From: Ancistrus triradiatus | Lineage: Eukaryota; Chordata; Actinopteri; Siluriformes; Loricariidae | Assembly: GCA_025084515.1 (NCBI GenBank) | Contig: JAJAGP010001497.1 | Location: forward strand, 122,430-186,429 | DNA: 64,000 nucleotides | Direction: 5' to 3' | Part shown: positions 1 through 10,879 of the stretch, piece after piece | Position numbering within the stretch: position 1 is the first letter of the stretch | Layout: every line of letters starts with the position of its first letter | Notes under the pieces: generated by a model | Databases searched by the model: none | What the model saw: only the letters and a program-made list of their open reading frames with translations | What the model was told of the DNA's origin: nothing | Made by a program: the position numbers and the translations under genes

Positions 1-1650
1 ATCTACGCTCAGCCAAACGATTGAACGCACAACAGGCACGTTGGTCCCTCTTCTTTGCAAGATTCTCATTCACCATCACCTACAGGCCCGGTTCAAAAAA
101 CGCCAAAGCAGATGCGCTTTCGCGCAGTCTTGACTCTGATTCATCTGCTTTGAAGGACCCTACGACGATCATCCCGTCATCATGTGTGCTGGGTGTTGTC
201 CAATGGGACTTTGAGCGAGATTTAGATGCCTGCCTTGCTCGGTCTCACATCCCTCGTGAATGTCCGGTGGGTAAGAAGTTCATTCCTCCTTCTCTATGCG
301 ACAGAATCATTGCCTGGGCTCATGTCTCCCTCTGCTCGGGTCATCCCGGGGAGACTCGCACGTACTAACTCTTGGCAGCACGCTATTGGTGGAGCAACAT
401 GCGTCGTGATGTCTATTGGTTTGTGGCTTCCTGCAACATCTGCGCCCAGTGCAAGACACCACGCACCCTTCCCTCCGGCCAGCTACATCCTCTGCCTATC
501 CCGCAACGACCGTGGTCACACATCGCAATTGACTTCATCACGGATCTCCCACTCTCGGATGGCTGCACCACTATCCTCTCAGTTATCGACCGCTTCTCCA
601 GGGCGGTACGTTTCATCCCACTAGACAAAATCCCGTCCGCTTTCCACACCGCAGAAACTCTCTTTGAGTATGTCTTCCGACTGTTTGGCATCCCGGAGGA
701 CATCGTGTCGGACAGGGGTCCCCAGTTCACTTCGGCGGTATGGCGGGCATTCATGGAGAAGTTGGGGGTGTCGGTGAGTCTGTCGTCTGGTTACCATCCA
801 GAATCCAACGGGCAATGTGAACGATCTAATCAGGAACTGAAAAATTTTCTTCGTCTGTATTGCCTCCACAACCCACGGGACTGGTGCCGGTTTCTTCCCT
901 GGGTTGAGACAGCACAAAACTCTCTGCGTCATTTCTCCACAGGTCTCACGCCCTTCCAGTGTGTGTTAGGATACCAGCCGCCCTTTGTTCCGTGGGACTC
1001 CGCTGACTCCAATGCTCCGTCGGTGGACGACTTGTTCCGCCGCAGTGAGGAGGTATGGTGCCAGGTTCATCAGCGGATCAACCAGGCTATTCGACGTTAT
1101 CAGCGGCATGCGGACCGGCGACGTTCCTCCACTCCGGTATACCATCAGGGAGAATGGGTGTGGCTGTCTGCGTAAGACCTCCATCATACTCAGGGAAGTA
1201 ACACACTCTCACCTCGATATTTGGGTCCATTCCGTATTGTGAAAGAGATCAATGAAGTGTCATATCGTCTCGACCTGCCTGCTCATTATCGTGTTTGTCC
1301 GACCTTTCATGTATCCCATCTCAAGCTGTGGGTCGCTGGTCCTTTGGATGATGCGGATGCTGCTGAACGGCCTCAGTCTGATGGGCAAGGGGATGCCCTC
1401 ACCTTCTTGGTCCGCCGTCTTCTGGACTCTCGTCGGCGGGGTTCTTGTCTCCAATACCTCGTCGACTGGGAAGGGTACGGTCCGGAGGAACGAAAGACGC
1501 TTCGAGCGAAAGACGTTTTGGATCCTCTCCTCATCCGTGAGTTCCACGCGGCTCATCCTGACCGCCCGGCACCCAGGCCTCCGCTTTGGGGCCTCGGGCC
1601 GTCAGCCCTGGGAGGACCTCCGCCTGCACGAGTCCTTCGAGGGGGGGCAC
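1..1650 (+). pseudogene. chromovirus pol: RNase H end, integrase, chromodomain
   Basis: One reading frame (phase of position 21) runs through the whole stretch and is broken only by TAA at 366-368 and TAA at 1173-1175. There is no frameshift. The RNase H tail shows TYRPGSKNAKADALSR. The integrase zinc-binding region spans the first stop, with H-H before it and CNICAQC after it. The catalytic triad is Asp at 531-533, Asp at 711-713 (VSDRGPQF) and Glu at 819-821 (GQCERSNQ). The last two are 35 residues apart, which is the DD35E signature. The chromodomain core YLVDWEGYGPEER follows near 1460-1500 and would target insertion to modified histones. The frame stays open about 200 nt into the LTR. 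Two stops make it non-functional as read. Confidence 0.9.
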
Positions 1651-2055
1651 TGTCAGGCCCGCGGCCGGCTCGTCAGATCGCACCCGCAGTCCGCAACGCT
1701 CCAGGTCACGTGACGCGGGCTCGACAGATCGCACCCACAGTACGCAACGCTCCAGGTCACGTGACGCGGGCTCGACAGATCGCGCCCGCATTCCTCAACA
1801 CCTCACAGATCACACTCGCATTCAGCAACGCTCACTATCGCCCGAGTACTGATTGATCACCTGTGCCTCATTACCGTCTGCACTATATATTCACGTCAGT
1901 TTCCTCTCCACTCTGCTGTGCCTCGTTACTCGTTGCCTGGTCTTTAGCTTCACACTTCAGTGCTTGCTCAGTTGTGTGTATACCTCTTGAATAAACAACC
2001 CTACCTTGTACCTCCAGTCAGCGTGTGTCTCCTGCATATCCACCCGCACGTTACA
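1651..2055 (+). repeat. 3' LTR of the chromovirus
   Basis: The LTR starts TGTCAG just after a G-rich polypurine tract and ends TTACA, giving the canonical TG..CA ends over 405 bp. A polyadenylation signal AATAAA lies at 1990-1995. A 51-bp tandem repeat occupies its 5' part. The next base resumes LINE sequence. Confidence 0.85.
1674..1800 (+). repeat. 51-bp tandem repeat in the LTR with E-box palindromes
   Basis: Two full 51-bp units (1674-1724 and 1725-1775) and a partial third unit start with CAGATCGC. Each full unit contains the 10-bp palindrome GTCACGTGAC (1705-1714 and 1756-1765). This is a consensus binding site for USF/TFE-type bHLH factors. It is probably an LTR enhancer. Confidence 0.8.
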
Positions 2056-2911
2056 GTTCTCATACATAGCCCCTCACCTTTGGAATAGCCTCTCTGTCAC
2101 TGTTCGTGATTCAAACTCGCTCTTGATCTTCAAGTCCAGATTAAAAACACACTTATTTACTCAAGCCTTTGGGGAGCCTTAAAACAATATTTGACGTTTT
2201 ACAATGAATGTTTACTTAATATCATGTTTTTAACACATTTTTGTGTTTCTCTATTTCTGAGATGGCGTGGACACAAAACCCTGGTCTGGGTTTTGTGTCC
2301 TGAGGATATAGCTCACGGTTTCATCGCTGCAAGGACAATACCGCCTCTCCTTACTGCCCCCAGTGACTTGAGGATGAAGTCCTTAGATCCATTGATACAG
2401 CTGACAACACTGCGGTTTCTACTCATCTGCTGAACGTACTGTAATCCTCTGGTGACTCTCTCTGTTCCAGTCCTCATACCATTACTGGGTAATAACCTCC
2501 GGGACACACAAAACTATATTGACTCTTCCACTTGGACTACCTGTTCATTCAAACTCATTCAATCATAACTTTATATGCTATAGATCTTATTTTCTATTTT
2601 TATTAGTTCAAATCATCTTAGTCTATATAGTTATACTATTCTAAATTTAAATAGGGTATTCTCTTTACATATACTCTTCAATTATTGTATTTAACATCTA
2701 GGCTGCCCAAGGAGGATGTGTCCATTTTTGAGTCTTGGGTCCTCCCAAGGTTTCTTCCTATAAGGTTTGGGGAGTTTTTCCTTGCCACTGTCGCCTCAGG
2801 CTTGCTCAACTAGGGCTTTGATCTAATATATTTGTAAAGCTGCTTTGAGACAATGCTGTGTTGTAAAAAGCGCTATATAAATAAATTTGACTTGACTTGA
2901 CTTGACTTGAC
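2056..2911 (+). mobile_element. 3' end of an L2-type LINE
   Basis: The first bases encode the conserved C-terminus of fish L2-like reverse transcriptases (about 2060-2165, reading LWNSLSVTVRDSN and LIFKSRLKTHLF in one frame). A 3'UTR follows, with the block around 2700-2910 that ends in repeated TTGACTTGAC. The same 3'UTR recurs inverted at 36657-36870 and, in fragments, at 13267-13342 and 47345-47770. The chromovirus inserted on its 5' side. Confidence 0.8.
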
Positions 2912-3150
2912 CTCTATAACAATATCAATCATGTAATTAATAAATAAACACATGGTGCAATGAACCATTCACCCATCTCATCTTCCAACATCTCAGTAAT
3001 TGTAACATCTAACATCAATTTATGTTTATATAAACTACGGCTTATAAAAGGAGCGGAGTCACATCCTGGAAACACAACAGCTCCATCTATAGATTTAGAG
3101 CTTTAGAGCTTGGTTACTGAGTTGAGGAGACGTAGCTGCATCGGGTTCTC
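2912..3150. other. no gene seen; unassigned AT-rich DNA
   Basis: I see no coding potential here. It separates the LINE tail from the degraded 3' part of the minus-strand receptor pseudogene. Confidence 0.5.
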
Positions 3151-3288
3151 CATTGGTCCTCGGGCTGGATGAGGAAGGTTGGGTTTAGTGTTTAGTTTGT
3201 GTTTGTGTGTTTCTTAGTACAAATCCCTTCATGTTTAAGCTGTACTAATAAAGGTGATTCAGTACGGTGTGTATTATGTTTGTGGTAC

Positions 3289-3443
3289 CTGTGGAAGGCT
3301 TATTTGGAGATGTTTTAGCTGTGGTTCCTTTGGTTGCTGGAGTGGAGGTTGGACTGGTGCTGGAAGTTTAGGTTGTGATGTTGTCGTTGTTCTTCCTTTT
3401 TTTGTTGGGCTGGTTGTTGGAGGCTGAGGTTTAGGTGGAGCCT
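3289..3443 (-). pseudogene. stalk exon of the left receptor pseudogene
   Basis: Minus-strand sequence reading EAPPKPQPPTTSP matches the stalk exon at 56342-56506. The acceptor follows a T-rich tract and the donor is AG|GTACC at 3288-3287. Its length (155 nt) does not keep the phase 1 to phase 1 pattern of the family. Confidence 0.7.
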
Positions 3444-3561
3444 CTCTAAAAAAAATCTGATAAGTGGTTAGTAATGAAGGGTTAGTGAATAATCCAGTTT
3501 GTTCCATCTTTATTATGTTTTTGGAGTATTAATAAGAATGTGGATTAAAATCATATTTTAC

Positions 3562-3866
3562 CTTAACATGGAGTCTGAAGTTTATGTACCCACCATATTT
3601 ATCAGAGCACATGTAATCTCCTTCAACCTCTTTATTCAGGTCTGAAATGATTAGAGAGAGATTTCCTGGAGGTTGATCTTTAACCAGCTGAAATCTGTTT
3701 CTGTATGGTTCAGTATCAGTTCGCATCTCTCTCCAGTCGTATTGACCATCTTTCCAGGTAACTCCCTCAGGTTTGGTCTGTAGATCGGTGCAGTAACAGG
3801 GCAGCAGTACTGAACTTCCTGTGTATACAGTGTCATCTTGTGTCTTGTTACCTTCCAGTGTGCAGG
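3562..3866 (-). pseudogene. V domain 2 exon of the left receptor pseudogene
   Basis: It encodes a V-set domain with PCYC (B-strand Cys), VTWKDG (core Trp) and DYMC (F-strand Cys), plus an N-terminal Cys from the first codon. It is bounded by CAG at the acceptor and AAG|GTAAAA at the donor. One base near the 3' end is missing relative to the 306-nt copy at 52929-53234, which destroys the phase. Confidence 0.75.
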
Positions 3867-4513
3867 CTGCAGAAACGCCAGTTATTGTTTTTCCCTATTA
3901 CACCTCAACCACATACAGAGTTAACTGTCATTTCCATAAATAATAAATACCGAATCACATGTACTTCCATCTCTCTATCTATATAAATATATTTCTACCA
4001 TATCTATATATGCCTTGCTCCCTGTGCCACCAGGTACTGGCTTTCCCTCTACCCTGACCAGGATCATATGGATAAGACAATGAATGATTAAAAATTTATA
4101 CTTAATTTCTTAAACTATGTCATAAATAATGATGCTATCAAGATGAGTCATGTAACAACACAACTGAAGTTATTAGTTTACATAATGGATGTAGAACTCT
4201 ATTTGAACAGGTGATGGCAGCACCTACAGCATCTACCTCCCAGACGAACAAAACCCGCTCAATTCCTGATGAAACGTTACCAATGTACCTCCATGACCAA
4301 GTTCCAGTATGATCTGTACAGACAGAGCTGCTGCAGTGAAATCAGATCTGTTTTACTTCACTTACTGCTTTCCTACATTACCCACAATGCAGTTCAGCTG
4401 TACTCTGATAGCTCACTAACCAGCAGAACTGACCACGGCCCCTAATACACCTCAGCTGTGTGATAAAGTTACATTAAATATCCTAGGATTAAATAATTAA
4501 AATCATATTTTAC

Positions 4514-4825
4514 CTTTAATAAAGATATAGACATATCTGTACACACCATAATTAACTCTACAACTTTACCATCCTTCATCCTGTTTATTCAGGTCTGATA
4601 TGATTAGAGAGAGATTTCCTGGATGTTGATCTTTAACCAGTTGAACTCTGTTTTGGTAGAGGTTTGTCTGGTCCTCTGGGTAAATTTCTTTATAATTCTT
4701 TAATTTGGTCCATTGGATGTCCTCAGGTTTGGTCTGTAGATCAGTGCAGTAACAGGGCAGCAGTACTGAACTCCCTGTGGATGCAGTGATGGTTTGTAGC
4801 TCCTGGTCACCTTCCAGTTTGCAGG
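4514..4825 (-). pseudogene. V domain 1 exon of the left receptor pseudogene, with a stop before the F-strand Cys
   Basis: The frame runs from CKLEGDQ through PCYCTDLQ and LVKDQHPGNLSLIISDL, then hits TAA at 4568-4566, two codons before the expected Cys codon at 4562-4560. In related copies this position reads Tyr-Arg/Ile-Cys. The splice sites look normal (TTCTGCAG / AAAG|GTAAAA). Confidence 0.8.
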
Positions 4826-5023
4826 CTGCAGAAACACCAGTTAATGTTTTTCATTGTTAAACCTCCCTGTATATGTGGATGTTTGATTTTTCACAATACA
4901 GATCATCTTCATCTTCTCCTGCTGCTTTAAGAGCATTTTTTATAATAAACACAGTTTCCTAAATGAGGGCTGAGAGCACAGTGCAAGCTGTAACCACGTG
5001 ACTATACTACATAGGTCATCTGA

Positions 5024-5052
5024 CCACACACACACACACACACACACACACC
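5024..5052. repeat. (CA)n microsatellite
   Basis: A pure CA run in the first intron of the receptor pseudogene. Confidence 0.9.
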
Positions 5053-5338
5053 ATAACGAACTGTCAATTCCTCTTTTATTAAATAAATAATCACATGTAG
5101 TTCCGTCTATCTCTCTATATAAATATATCTCTACCATATCTATATTTTCTATCCTGATATATGTGATAAATAATTCCTGGTCATAAAGATCAGCCAAAAA
5201 CAAACTCAATTATGTTACTCAATTGCTCCATTATGCTCTCAAACATCAATCCATCAATTTATAGTTCATCAGAAAGATCTAGAAATGCTTAAGAAACCCC
5301 GCCCCATAAGGGGAAGAGGAGAAAATCAGTGAACTGTC

Positions 5339-5378
5339 CTGCAGTAAGATGAAGGAAGAGAAGGAAACACATCTGCAT
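5339..5378 (-). pseudogene. signal-peptide exon of the left receptor pseudogene
   Basis: ATG at 5378-5376 starts MQMCFLLFLHLTA, a hydrophobic signal peptide three residues shorter than its relatives (MQLCFLLFLTGLHLTA). The donor GT is replaced by GA at 5338-5337. Confidence 0.7.
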
Positions 5379-5578
5379 TCTTACTGAGGATCCAAACCTG
5401 AATGGTTCATCTACAGAGATCATGAACAGCCCCTGTACAACTGCTGCACCGGGTCTGAATGGGATGAACACAGCCTAAATTCCCCATCAAACACGGAAAT
5501 AGTGCTGCTTTAGTGCATGCTCATCCTCCAGCAGCTCAGGCTGGATGTCCAAACTTAGCATCAGGTGGTTTGACCACA

Positions 5579-5588
5579 GGAAGTGAAA
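5579..5588 (-). promoter_or_regulatory. ETS-IRF composite element (EICE) of the left receptor copy
   Basis: GGAAGTGAAA is a perfect match to the GGAANNGAAA consensus bound by PU.1/Spi-B with IRF4/IRF8. It lies about 200 bp upstream of the signal-peptide ATG. The same motif at the same relative place occurs in four plus-strand copies (50134, 52327, 56105 and 62738). Confidence 0.65.
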
Positions 5589-5599
5589 CTGAATGAGGT

Positions 5600-6230
5600 A
5601 GAACTTCAGCTTGAGAAACAGCAGGTTAGAAACTTTCCATGGTCCATGGTTGTGGTAATAAATATATGAATATGTGTTGATAGATTACTTGTGCTTGTTG
5701 CATTTTAATTTAGAATGAGCAGATTATTTAATATTTAAATGAGTAATTAAACATAACTTTAACCTTATAGTACAGTTTGAGTTAAAGACACGATGCAGTA
5801 GCGCCACTTGACCTGTAGATGCCGCAAATCGGCGCCTTCCACTTGCGAATTTAGTTTATTTTTTAATAAGCAGGGATAGAAATTTAAATTCCATTATTTA
5901 CACTTATTTTAAAATGTATTTCAAATTACTTAAAATGAAAAATATAAGTAGGGATTGACAGGTTAAAATTACAAATGAAAGCTAGACATGTATCTGCAGT
6001 AGCTCGAACTGTCCTGCAGATGGCGCCCAAACCTTACAATTGATAAGCCTGCCGTGGCAAACGCACGAGCTCGGTATTTATCCGCTTTATTTCGGGTAGG
6101 TATAGTTTAATCTTGACCTCACCGTGCACCCGTGTACGGCTTTTCTCAGATTTGAAGCGCTGTTTAGGAATCTTTAGTCTGAGCTCTAAACCGAACTTGA
6201 TTCCGCCTGTTTTCCTCCACAGCAGACCCT
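5600..6230. other. intergenic space between divergent promoters
   Basis: AT-rich DNA with no ORF of note. It separates the start of the minus-strand receptor pseudogene from the mprip promoter. Confidence 0.5.
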
Positions 6231-6360
6231 CCGTTACCATTGGATACGGCCTCCATCGTGGGTCAGCTCTCCGTGGGGGTGTTCCGCTCTCTGATTGGCC
6301 AAGGCTGCTGTCAGTCTCGGGTAGCCCCGCCCTCTGGTCCTTGTACAGTGCACGAGCAGT
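6230..6360 (+). promoter_or_regulatory. mprip: probable mprip promoter (CCAAT and GC box)
   Basis: An inverted CCAAT box (ATTGG, 6294-6298) and a GC box CCCCGCCC (6325-6332) lie in a locally GC-rich stretch with no TATA box. This fits a broadly expressed TATA-less promoter upstream of the inferred untranslated exon. The transcription start is not determined. Confidence 0.5.
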
Positions 6361-6532
6361 CCTCAGTGTTGGTGGTGATCAGCTGTGAGGCTTCGGTTTG
6401 AGCTCCTACGCGTTCAGGCTGTGGATCGAAGCAGCGACTCGGCTGAAGATGGAATGCGAAGCTTTTTGGCGGGTGTGAAAGCTGGGCTTCCGCCTCCGGG
6501 ACCCTCTGCGTTTGTTTATTTGGGATTTAGGG
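6360..6532 (+). other. mprip: possible mprip 5' untranslated exon
   Basis: A GC-richer stretch ends in a strong donor, GG|GTAAGTTT, at 6533. It could splice to an acceptor (TTTTTGCAG, exon from 7667) just before the start codon. The 5' limit is a guess. Confidence 0.4.
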
Positions 6533-7801
6533 GTAAGTTTGGGGGCTGTTCCGGGGACGGGGCTCGGTGTTGCAGCTTCATTCATGTTCACGCTGGGAAA
6601 GTTGTGTGTTTGGGATCAGATCCAGCTTTAAGGAGCTCTGCTGCTTCTTCGGTTGGACTTTGCTTTGGGTCGTTTTGTCTTCTCTTGGATTCTGATGCAT
6701 GTTTGTTGGAAAGTCTAATACGCGGTGGTTATTGGAGCGCTTGGGAGGAACAGCCAGGGTTTGTTTGGTTAAGAATAATCAGGAGTGAAGACCCTGCAGT
6801 GGTTTTTAAGCTTTGTTTGATCGAACTGGACTTGATGATCGAGTCTAAAACGCTTTGTTGAAAGTCCACGGTGCAGAAAAGCGTCCTGAAGGAAGAGCTG
6901 GATGTTTGGTGGACATTTTATGAACTGGTTTGAGTCGTGGTGGGGCGATATGGTAAAAACATGGTACCGCGGTAATTAGAGACGTTTTCACGCTACACGA
7001 TGAAGATAAAATGCAGCAGTAGCGACAGATTCTTAAAATCTACTATTTAAGCATTAATGTGTTTTCTGTTCAGAATCTGCTGCACTTCATCCAATTATGG
7101 ACTTATTGCAGTCTTTATAATTAAACATGCAGTTTTTCAGTGTTCTGTAAGCACTCCTCGATGTGATCAGAAAAGCGTTTCTTCTATCACGTTAATAAAA
7201 ATGATCACGATATGATACGATATCGACATATTGGCCACTCCTAGGTTTAAGGTTTGTTTTGGTCTGATTTGTCCTCATTAATAAAGAACTGAGTTAACAG
7301 TGATGTTTTATGGACCTATCTCTGAGCGTTTAACATCTTTCCTTGGTGGATTTTGTTTTTGGGGACACAGTTTATGGATCCTAATTATTCTTAATATCTT
7401 TCAGTTTTATATTGAATAAAAATTGGTAAATGAATTCAGTAAGGAATAAAACCAAATCTAATCCATCACTGTTGTGGATCTTTTTGATTAATTTAGGTAG
7501 AAATTGTTTATTCTTTGTGGTTTGGCTGATCCCTGAGGGAGGGGAGGTTTAAGGTTGGTTAGATCTAATAGATTTCCTCCTTAACTGTAAAATATGTGAT
7601 ACCTAATCAGTAAATCTGAGTTTTTATCCCCTGGAGTGTGTCTGATTGAACTGTGTGTTTTTGCAGATTTGAGACTACTGGACCCCCCGCGGGTTGAGAT
7701 GTGGGTGGGCGCGGGGCCCCGTGATGCGAGCGCCGGGTCGGAGCGGTGCGGGTGACGCCGCCTTCTGGACGAGGTTTGGTTATTAAGCTCGGACCGGCAG
7801 C

Positions 7802-7921
7802 ATGTCGGCGAAGGAGAACACGTGCCGCAAGTTCCAGCCAAACATCTTCAACAAGAGCAAATGCCAGAACTGTTTCAAGCCGCGAGAGTCGCACCTTCTC
7901 ACCGACGACGACTTCACCCAG
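7802..7921 (+). CDS. mprip: mprip coding exon 1
   Basis: ATG at 7802 opens MSAKENTCRKFQPNIF and the exon ends ..DDDFTQ at a CAG|GTACCA donor, phase 0 (residues 1-40). The N-terminus matches vertebrate MPRIP, including the Cys pairs in CRKF and CQNCFKP. The start is supported by this conservation. Confidence 0.95.
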
Positions 7922-10298
7922 GTACCAGCGCTCCACGCTCTTCAGTGTCCGAGAGCACTGGGTGACCAAAAGTGTGTGGACACCCCTAATACACGTCCCA
8001 CTGTTAGCTATTGTCATGTCCATCCTAATTTATTTCTAAGGTCATTTTTGCAGGATTAATCGAATCAGAAACTGTTAGATAACCTGTAATCAATCAGAGG
8101 AGAGAAATTGGAAGGATTCAGCAGCAGGTACACGATAGAGCACAAAAATATTTAGACGGGATTAAAATTAATTACTATAGAATAATAGGATCAGTCAGGA
8201 AGAAATCTCAAACAGGTAAAGCTAGGTGTAACCAGGAGACCAGAGAACCCAGTCATCAACTTTGGGACGAAACAGAACATCCACACCCCGTCTCCTTAAA
8301 GCCGGCCCCCTAAAAGCCAAGGTCAGTCCCCTTAAAGTCATCCTCAGAGTTGAAAAAAAAACCAGAACCCCATTCAACTGATTTGGGACACAAACACTTG
8401 TTCTGAGCTCGGAGTGTGTTATTGAGTGTTAGAGCACAACGACTCACTGCAATGGACAGATGGTGTTGGCACTCTCTCTCCACACACACACACAGTGCGC
8501 AGGTGGAGTGTGATTTGGGACGAGGCCCAGCTGTGTGGGTTTAGAGAGGCGCACTGAGACAAGCCGTTTAATTAGCCTTCATTAGCGAGAAGCTCACGCT
8601 GCGCTACTTTCTCCTGCTCCACCGAGACTGTGTGTGTGCGCGTGTGTGTGTGAGAGAGAACGAGAGAGAACAAGTCCTGCAGTTCTACAGTTATACACTA
8701 CGCTGTAAGAACCTGTTAGGAAAGATTCAACCACAGAGTCATTTGGTAAGGGTCATGATTTGCTTCTTTCTTAAGAGGGTCAGTTTGGTGATTCACTGAA
8801 CATGATGTAACTACTGATGTTGATCAATATCGGTTGATTATGGTTAGATCATGGCTGTGACCAAACGATTCGGTGTTTCAGTGCTGACTTGCTGAAAAGA
8901 TCTTGATTCTTACTAAATGATTCACTGACTTGAACGCTGAATCATAGTGTCATTTGGTCAGATATTAGCTTTTCCTTCGTTTAGTGAGTCAAATGCTCGT
9001 TCTCAGTGTGGAGCGAATCTTGTTTAAGAATGAATGACTCTCCTATGTAAAAACAAACTCCCTGAACTAAGCAGATGTGAATCCAAACAGCTGGAATATG
9101 TTATGGTGTACGATCTGAATTATCGTAATCCATCACATCACATCGATAATTCAGCGGAAGAACTGAGACAAACCCTGAACTGCGCCATCTACTGGAGCGG
9201 AGATTGTAGCTTCCGCTCCATTTGAATTGTGTTTCTGCTTCCTCCAATGAACACCGGTATCTGCAGCTGGGAATCGATGTAGCAAATCACAGAAATAAAT
9301 ATTGCTGTTTGTTTGTAGCACAGCCCTGGTTGTGCTGTTGTGTGACAGTTTGTAATCACGTTGTGTTTTTGTTGTTTAGGCTAAGCCTATATACGGAGGA
9401 TGGCTGCTTTTGGCGCCCGAGGGAACGAATTTCGAGAACCCGTTACACCGCAGCCGGGTAAGTAAGCGCCCTCGCAGTGCCCAGCCAGAGGCTGTTCAGG
9501 ATAGCAGGGTTACTGCTGCAGCAGGATGAGGCTGGGTTAGAAAAGCCGACTGAATTGCTGTCAGTGCCCTGCCTGGGACTTTAGGGGCCCATGGGCTCAC
9601 TGGCATCAGATGATGAGTCTTGGTCTGCCCATGCCCGGCCAGGCTGAGTTTTATGGCTGTTGGTCGAAGTCTGGCTGAATTATAGGTAGTGCAGTCTGTG
9701 ACGTGTGCGCCCGGCCGGGGCCCTCAGGAGGCGTGGTGTACCCCGGGCCCAGCGTACCAAACAGTAATGTGTTGCTAGCTCAGTGATCAGAAGCTAAACA
9801 GAAAACTATAAAATAAAAGTATAAAACCAGGCTAATTTGGTGCCCTCTGTGCCCTACAGTAGCCCCAAACCCTGTCTTTCTGCCCCGTAACAGTCATGTC
9901 TTACCAACCTCACTGTGGCAACCTGATATAAATATAAATACTGTTCAGCGTGAGGTAGGGAGTGATGAGTGCTGGGTAATGTAGTGAGCAGCAGCCATGC
10001 TTAAGGCATGATCGGTGTGCTATATATTAAACTTCTTACGATGGACTTGTCAGAACGTGTCATAAATCAGGGAGCTCCTGCGTTGGAACTTGTATTCTTA
10101 TAGTTTTAATGTCGGGTTTTAGTGGCGTTGCACAAGTTTGTCATGATTTGCTGTTAGTTGCTTAGTTTGATAAAGCGCTGATTATTTTTACACTTTCTCC
10201 TCTAAATATCAAAAGCTGTTCAAATAAGCTCACATCTCCCACAGCTCAGTTTAACCCATGTAGTTTGGATAGAACTGTAACGCAATCGAACACACACG

Positions 10299-10340
<42 letters not shown>

Positions 10341-10460
10341 CAGCTGCATTTTTGTGACTCTCCAAACCCAGATTCTTGAGGTTAACCAGAAACCTGAAGT
10401 CCTTCCAAGTCAGATTTCTGAAAACCAAAAGCGCACAATTAAGCGTATTCTCTCTCTGTC

Positions 10461-10505
<45 letters not shown>

Positions 10506-10842
10506 AGTACATGCAGCAAGTTCTAAAATGCAGGATCCATGCTGTACTATTTATTATTGTTGTGATGTCATGTTATAAGCAGAAATGCTCCTTTCTGATT
10601 GGCTGGTCTGTGTTTATAGGATTTCTTCGTTAGTATTTTTGGATTTTATTCAGAGCTGCTTTTAATTATGGGAAAGGTTTTGTTCTAAAAAGTATCAATT
10701 CATTTCTATTTAAATTTGGATGTTCCTGGATGCAGAGCCGTCCTGTAACCACGGTAACAAGATGACAGCCTTAGGATTTATGATTTTAGTGCATTGTGTA
10801 TTTTATTCCGCAGTTAAAGGCCGCATGCTTGGGTGTGGGTGT

Positions 10843-10879
<37 letters not shown>

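Larger units (their letters stand above)
1..2055 (+). mobile_element. 3' half of a Ty3/gypsy chromovirus with its 3' LTR
   Basis: The end of RNase H, the integrase zinc finger, the DD35E integrase core and a chromodomain are followed by a purine-rich tract (1637-1647) and an LTR. The order RNase H-integrase-chromodomain identifies a Ty3/gypsy chromovirus. The 5' part lies outside the window. The element sits inside an L2-type LINE whose 3' end resumes directly at 2056. Only two in-frame stops interrupt pol, so the insertion is fairly recent. Confidence 0.92.
3150..5378 (-). pseudogene. broken two-V-domain immunoglobulin receptor gene, head-to-head with mprip
   Basis: Read on the minus strand, the order is signal peptide (5378-5339), V domain 1 (4825-4514), V domain 2 (3866-3562), a Pro/Thr stalk (3443-3289) and the start of a degraded membrane exon (about 3200-3150). 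This matches the exon order of the functional-looking copy at 52.3-54.7 kb. It carries several independent breaks. The signal-exon donor is GA instead of GT. V1 has a TAA at 4568-4566, next to the second canonical cysteine. V2 is 305 nt instead of 306, which shifts the splice phase. The stalk exon is 155 nt against 165 nt in its relative. The membrane-spanning and tail exons are not recognisable. An intact promoter motif remains upstream. It could still be transcribed, but I infer no full receptor. Confidence 0.8.

Noticed and set aside
3651..3836. Minus-strand 61-codon frame inside the V2 exon of the left pseudogene (same at 52917-53147 plus)
   Set aside because: A wrong-frame shadow of the V domain; the PCYC/DYMC frame is the real one.
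6385..6861. 158-codon open frame near the mprip promoter
   Set aside because: No recognisable domain. It overlaps the inferred 5' untranslated exon and crosses its strong donor at 6533.
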